A DNA stretch of 19,778 nucleotides from an uncultured Prevotella sp. (GTDB lineage Bacteria > Bacteroidota > Bacteroidia > Bacteroidales > Bacteroidaceae): the NCBI GenBank assembly GCA_900548195.1, contig URJQ01000052.1, forward strand, positions 1 to 19,778, in the 5' to 3' direction. Shown here in pieces: positions 16,558 through 19,778 of the stretch (its first letter is position 1; each line of letters begins with the position of its first letter). A program made the translations under genes and the position numbers. The notes beneath the pieces were generated by a model. That model searched no databases, was not told the origin of the DNA, and saw nothing but the letters and a program-made list of their open reading frames with translations.

Positions 16558-17265
16558 ATGAAGCTACACAACATCAATACGTCATCACTCCGCATGGCAA
16601 TCCGTGCGGCGTGCCTCGCACTCACAGTCACAGCCCTGTGCTCGTGCGGTGATTTCTACACCTATGAGGAAGACGAACTTCAGGAAAAGCCCACCATGAC
16701 GCTGTATCGCGATACCATCGACATCATGGCTGGCGACTCTTGCCGCCTCATTGCATTCATCATGCCGGTGAATGTCGGAAACGTCGGAGTGGAGTGGTAC
16801 AGTGTCGATGATGCCATCGCTACAGTCAGCGGTGACTCCCTCGTGGCTGTCAAGGCTGGGGCATGCAAGGTGGTGGCAAGGTCGGCTGTAGATGACTCCG
16901 TGGCTGACACTTGCCTCGTAAGGGTCATGAAGCCTTGGAAAGGCATGCCGCAGGGCGAATACATGAACGAGACAGTGGTATATGCTGATATCAGTGTCCA
17001 CGGGCAAAGACCTGGAGAGTCGCTGATGGTGGGAGCCTTCGTTGGCGAAGAACTGCGTGCCACTCCTAAACTCATGAACTGGAACGGACATGAGTATTAC
17101 GTCTTCCGAATCTCTGGTCGCCGCGATGTGGTGCTCGGAGAGACAATAGAATTTCGTGCCTTCGACCGGCGAAAATATCAGCTTGAGCGTTTCAGTTATC
17201 AAGTGAAGTTCGATGGACAGAGCCACGGCACATTGTCTAATCTCGTCAGTCTGGTGATAGAATAG
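16558..17265 (+). CDS. Lipoprotein with BIG2 domain and CRG-type module (235 aa)
   Basis: Predicted lipoprotein: the hydrophobic region ends TALCSC, with Cys30 the likely lipidated residue. Met13 (16594) is an alternative start that would give a more typical 17-residue signal. An acidic cluster EEDE lies at +8 to +11 after the Cys, further out than the usual Bacteroidetes surface-export signal, so periplasmic versus surface location is open. Residues 43-126 are a BIG2-type Ig domain (VEWYSVDDAIATVSGDSLVA, then a GACKVVARS strand). Residues 127-235 match the module at both ends of the 995-aa protein: MVGAFVGEELRA aligns with its YLGAFIDGKCRG and VGAFVGGECRG, and the ends GTLSNLVSLVIE and GTLSSLFKLNFE also align. 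It lies 43 bp after the fibronectin gene and is probably the last gene of that unit. Confidence 0.93.
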   Translation: MKLHNINTSSLRMAIRAACLALTVTALCSCGDFYTYEEDELQEKPTMTLYRDTIDIMAGDSCRLIAFIMPVNVGNVGVEWYSVDDAIATVSGDSLVAVKAGACKVVARSAVDDSVADTCLVRVMKPWKGMPQGEYMNETVVYADISVHGQRPGESLMVGAFVGEELRATPKLMNWNGHEYYVFRISGRRDVVLGETIEFRAFDRRKYQLERFSYQVKFDGQSHGTLSNLVSLVIE

Positions 17266-17274
17266 CAGGACTTC

Positions 17275-17309
17275 GAGTGAAGAGTGAAAAGTGAAGAGTG
17301 AAAAGTGAA
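17275..17309. repeat. Heptanucleotide tandem array, (G/A)AGTGAA
   Basis: Five contiguous 7-bp units: GAGTGAA, GAGTGAA, AAGTGAA, GAGTGAA, AAGTGAA. The array begins 10 bp after the stop codon of the 235-aa lipoprotein and is non-coding. Confidence 0.9.
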
Positions 17310-17373
17310 AAATCGCGCTGACGCAGTTGGGACGCTATTGTAGATGGTCAATCCGCAAGGCGGAGTACGTAAT

Positions 17374-17401
17374 CTCCTATTTCCTGTTCCCTATTCCCTA
17401 T
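17374..17401. repeat. Heptanucleotide tandem array, TCCCTAT type
   Basis: Four 7-bp units: CTCCTAT, TTCCTGT, TCCCTAT, TCCCTAT, with a decayed unit TATCTCT after them (to 17408). A two-unit trace (TCCCTAT, TCCATAA) also occurs at 16521-16534, in the gap before the 235-aa gene. Confidence 0.8.
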
Positions 17402-17418
17402 TATCTCTCTACCGCAGT

Positions 17419-17449
17419 CCGCCCCTGTGTTGCCCGCGTTACCGGGCAA
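17419..17449 (-). repeat. Hairpin-tail repeat element, copy on minus strand
   Basis: On the minus strand this reads a 7-bp stem (TTGCCCG / CGGGCAA), a 6-nt loop (GTAACG) and then the tail CACAGGGGCGG. On the plus strand the stem is 17430-17436 with 17443-17449 and the tail is 17419-17429. A second copy on the plus strand (19708-19738) has the same stem and loop lengths, a different stem sequence and a tail matching at 10 of 11 positions. It could also act as a terminator for the upstream unit. Confidence 0.75.
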
Positions 17450-17482
17450 TAATTCCTATAATAATAAAACCCCATCCTCATT

Positions 17483-19660
17483 ATGAAAAGACTATATTAC
17501 ATCCTTATCATGATAACAGTGGGCATGTTAGCCTCCTGCTCACTCTCCTTCGACTCGTTCATCGACGAAGAGGATGCCGACCTCGCAAACAATGGCGACG
17601 GTTTCACTGCCCCGCGCCACATCAAGAACGAGACAGGCACTGCCACCTACCAGTTTCATGAAAACGTGGTATGGCTCAATCATGACGACTACAATGGCTA
17701 TATCATTGAGATAAAGGACTCTCTCATCTCCTTCGCCAGCTCTATGCCGGTGGAGCTGCTCCCCAATCCGGGCGACGTGGTATATCATGCCGCCGATGAT
17801 AGGTTTGGCGGAATAGCCATAGAGGCAGAGCGCGTGTTCAAGGATGGCGACCGTTTCAAGTGTATCGGCAATAATGTCGATGGCACCCGTGTGTTCAAGG
17901 TGCTGAAGATTGACATGAAAAGCAATTATCAGGGATATGATGACGCCCCGTCTGACATCACGAGAGCCACAGATATGAAAAAGACTTTCATTGACACCAC
18001 CTATACACATGAAATCAAGTTAACCCAAACAAGTACCGACGGATACTTCATCCCGATAAAGTTTACAGGGAATTTCGAACTTGCGATTAAGTTGTCGCTA
18101 CGCCTTAAGGAAACTTTCGACATCCACATTGACAGCGACAAGGATGAATTCCGCTTAGGACTCGATTCTTATGTCAAGACCATATTTACGAAAACCGTCT
18201 CTGCCAATGGCACTGTAGAAATCAGATGGGCAGGACCTTCCTCTATCGAATCGCCATCTTTATTATCTATTCCTACTATTCCAATCCCTATTATTCCTAA
18301 GATAGTTTCAGTGGAATTGGCATACCAGTACGAGACGAAGGATGGATATGCCAATTATAAGGAGACCTCCACTGATACGAACGAGTCATGGTATGCATTT
18401 GAAATCGGCGTTGAGCCTGGATCCATCAAGCCTTATTTCAAAGAGAGAGACAATAGATCAAAGACCACGTCCAAATACGAAACCAGAGGATATAAAGACC
18501 TTGATGAGAGCAGGCATACTTTCTCCGTGAAAGTAGTGGGATTGTCTATTCCTGGATTCTCCGTTTTTGAGAAAGGCGTGGGCATCTCATATATCAACAG
18601 AAAGGAGTACGACAATAATCTCAGTTGCTACCTTCGCGACCCGAATCCATCTGATAAGATCAGTCTGCCTTTGCCTCTCTACAAAGTTGTCCGTGGTAAT
18701 GATCGTACCGGATATACCCATGCTCTCGACATCTTTCTGGCTCAAAACAGAGGTGGCGTAACTTCCAAGCTCGATTATCTGGGCATCAACCAGCATGTGC
18801 CTACTGTCGTGAAGCTACTACCTTTCGGATCAATGTTCGGCGATGCACATTTCAAAGAGATTACTCTAAGCCAGAAGAATGATTATCAGATTCCTGTGAT
18901 AAAGAATTTCTCCATAGGGGCGTTTACTGCGGATTCTCCTGACAAGACCAGACTCAAGGGCTATGTGGAGTTTGATAAGGTAGGACGCACTGAGGAAAAC
19001 CAGAATGAATTCACCGATCTCAGCCTTCTCATAAAAGAAGGAGTAGGTCTCGAAAGGATAATCGCACTCGACACCAAGGGCGCAAAACTGCAAAAGAACA
19101 AGAAATACGAAATCGATGTCACTATTGACAATTTAGCTGATGACGCTAACTGGAATGCGGCAATAGCAGTGACCGAACCAAACGAGAAGAGAATCTATAG
19201 TCTCGAAGAGCTTCCTATCTACAAACCAGAAGAATGCTCAAGGTTTACAGAGTTGTACCAAGATATAGGACGGGAGGATTATGATGGAAATTATGAATAT
19301 GCTGTATGTGGTATGTGGGATCATCTCGGTCCGAAAGATTACCATGTCGGCGGAGTTCGTCTGAAACTTTATGACGAAAGCAAATCTCTCGTGGCGGTGA
19401 AGTATTTCCGTTTTGATGAGAAAATCCACGCATCTTACAATAGATTTGCCATTTTCTTCACGGCCAACCGACCTGAGAAGTTCACCGCGGAACTGGCGCC
19501 AGGAGTCTATAAGTCAAAGAATTCCACCAATGCAGACTTCGACAAGACTGTCAAAAAGCAATACATCAAGACCGTCACATTGCTTCCCGATTTCGGTGAC
19601 GGCGATGAAGATTGGGATTTTATTGACGAGGTATTCAATATGGAAGACGAAGCTTTGTAA
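17483..19660 (+). CDS. Large lipoprotein of unknown function (725 aa)
   Basis: Predicted lipoprotein: signal MKRLYYILIMITVGMLASC with lipobox LASC and lipidated Cys19. An acidic run DEEDAD lies at +10 to +15. Residues about 50-145 (LISFASSMPVELLPNPGDVV, RFGGIAIEAERVF) resemble a small domain I recall at the start of other Bacteroidetes surface proteins. About 170-260 is strongly alternating amphipathic beta (FELAIKLSLRLKETFDIHI). An Ile/Pro tract at 263-272 (IPTIPIPIIP) leads into another beta strand, a layout again reminiscent of that group. The rest is beta-rich and unassigned. The C-terminus is very acidic (FGDGDEDWDFIDEVFNMEDE). No catalytic motif was seen. A 217-bp gap with repeats precedes it, so it may be transcribed separately. 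It is flanked by inverted copies of the hairpin-tail element. It may be part of the same surface assembly. Confidence 0.93.
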   Translation: MKRLYYILIMITVGMLASCSLSFDSFIDEEDADLANNGDGFTAPRHIKNETGTATYQFHENVVWLNHDDYNGYIIEIKDSLISFASSMPVELLPNPGDVVYHAADDRFGGIAIEAERVFKDGDRFKCIGNNVDGTRVFKVLKIDMKSNYQGYDDAPSDITRATDMKKTFIDTTYTHEIKLTQTSTDGYFIPIKFTGNFELAIKLSLRLKETFDIHIDSDKDEFRLGLDSYVKTIFTKTVSANGTVEIRWAGPSSIESPSLLSIPTIPIPIIPKIVSVELAYQYETKDGYANYKETSTDTNESWYAFEIGVEPGSIKPYFKERDNRSKTTSKYETRGYKDLDESRHTFSVKVVGLSIPGFSVFEKGVGISYINRKEYDNNLSCYLRDPNPSDKISLPLPLYKVVRGNDRTGYTHALDIFLAQNRGGVTSKLDYLGINQHVPTVVKLLPFGSMFGDAHFKEITLSQKNDYQIPVIKNFSIGAFTADSPDKTRLKGYVEFDKVGRTEENQNEFTDLSLLIKEGVGLERIIALDTKGAKLQKNKKYEIDVTIDNLADDANWNAAIAVTEPNEKRIYSLEELPIYKPEECSRFTELYQDIGREDYDGNYEYAVCGMWDHLGPKDYHVGGVRLKLYDESKSLVAVKYFRFDEKIHASYNRFAIFFTANRPEKFTAELAPGVYKSKNSTNADFDKTVKKQYIKTVTLLPDFGDGDEDWDFIDEVFNMEDEAL

Positions 19661-19676
19661 GGTTTAGTCGGGTGTT

Positions 19677-19704
19677 TGGTTGTCGGTTATTGGTTGGTGG
19701 TTGG
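19677..19704. repeat. Heptanucleotide tandem array, TGGTTGG type
   Basis: Four 7-bp units: TGGTTGT, CGGTTAT, TGGTTGG, TGGTTGG, starting 16 bp after the stop of the 725-aa gene. The last unit can pair with the CCAAC that begins the adjacent hairpin stem, giving an alternative fold. Confidence 0.8.
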
Positions 19705-19707
19705 TAA

Positions 19708-19738
19708 CCAACGGTAAAAGCCGTTGGCACAGTGGCGG
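19708..19738 (+). repeat. Hairpin-tail repeat element, copy on plus strand
   Basis: A perfect 7-bp stem (CCAACGG 19708-19714, CCGTTGG 19721-19727) encloses loop TAAAAG, followed directly by tail CACAGTGGCGG (19728-19738). It pairs with the minus-strand copy at 17419-17449, so both tails point away from the 725-aa gene. It may also end that gene's transcript, but no strong T-run follows. Confidence 0.75.
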
Positions 19739-19778
19739 CAATAATGTTTATTTTCTTGATATTCAACAGCTTTTATGA
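19739..19778 (+). other. Window end, possible start of a next gene
   Basis: The last 40 bases are A/T-rich. ATGs occur at 19744 (frame open to the edge, reading MFIFLIFNSFY) and at 19775. Either could open a following gene, but too little sequence remains to judge. Confidence 0.2.

Larger units (their letters stand above)
17310..17482. other. Intergenic region before the 725-aa lipoprotein gene
   Basis: Together with the preceding array this 217-bp gap is the largest between the main genes. It holds a small hairpin (TCCGC 17352-17356, loop AAG, GCGGA 17360-17364), a TCCCTAT heptamer array and the hairpin-tail element at 17419-17449. The last 33 bases before the ATG are A/T-rich (CCTATAATAATAAAA), typical of a Bacteroidetes leader. 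No clear TAnnTTTG promoter was found, although the gap suggests a separate transcript for the downstream gene. Confidence 0.6.

Noticed and set aside
18269..18298. TCCCTAT-like text inside the 725-aa gene, suggesting a heptamer array captured by coding sequence
   Set aside because: The spacing is in multiples of 3, not 7, and reflects Ile and Pro codons of the IPTIPIPIIP tract.

Overview
The window looks like chromosome of a Bacteroidales bacterium, most like Prevotella/Segatella or a close relative. Genes lack Shine-Dalgarno sites and start after A/T-rich leaders. The first large protein ends in a type IX secretion (T9SS) type A sorting domain. Two products are lipoproteins, and several domains are recognisable as Bacteroidetes-specific. 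No tRNA, rRNA, CRISPR array, transposase, integrase or metabolic gene was seen.

All genes are on the + strand. After an AT-rich, repeat-bearing leader (1-282) come a possible 55-aa ORF (283-450); a 995-aa multi-Ig protein with a T9SS-type C-terminus (530-3517); a 577-aa outer-membrane beta-barrel (3662-5395); a 2908-aa giant secreted protein whose N-terminus resembles the TANFOR family (5453-14179); a 754-aa fibronectin-III protein (14250-16514); a 235-aa BIG2 lipoprotein (16558-17265); and a 725-aa lipoprotein (17483-19660). Gaps of 57, 70 and 43 bp suggest that 3662-17265 is one transcription unit. Hairpins fill the gaps before it (3518-3661) and after it (17266-17482).

Every large product carries an export signal and none has a recognisable enzymatic motif, so the locus most likely builds a cell-surface or outer-membrane assembly. 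The barrel would be the membrane component, the giant protein the main extracellular or periplasmic body, the fibronectin protein and lipoproteins its partners, and the T9SS-sorted protein an attached adhesin-like subunit. This is inference; the role of the assembly is not readable from sequence. A ligand-binding module with a GAF..G.CRG core occurs at both ends of the 995-aa protein and again at the end of the 235-aa lipoprotein, tying the outer genes of the locus together.

The intergenic DNA is unusual. Four heptanucleotide tandem arrays of different sequence lie between genes. A 31-bp element (7-bp stem, 6-nt loop, conserved 11-nt tail) occurs twice in opposite orientations, flanking the 725-aa lipoprotein gene, with different but self-complementary stems; a weaker third copy may lie at 3611-3631.
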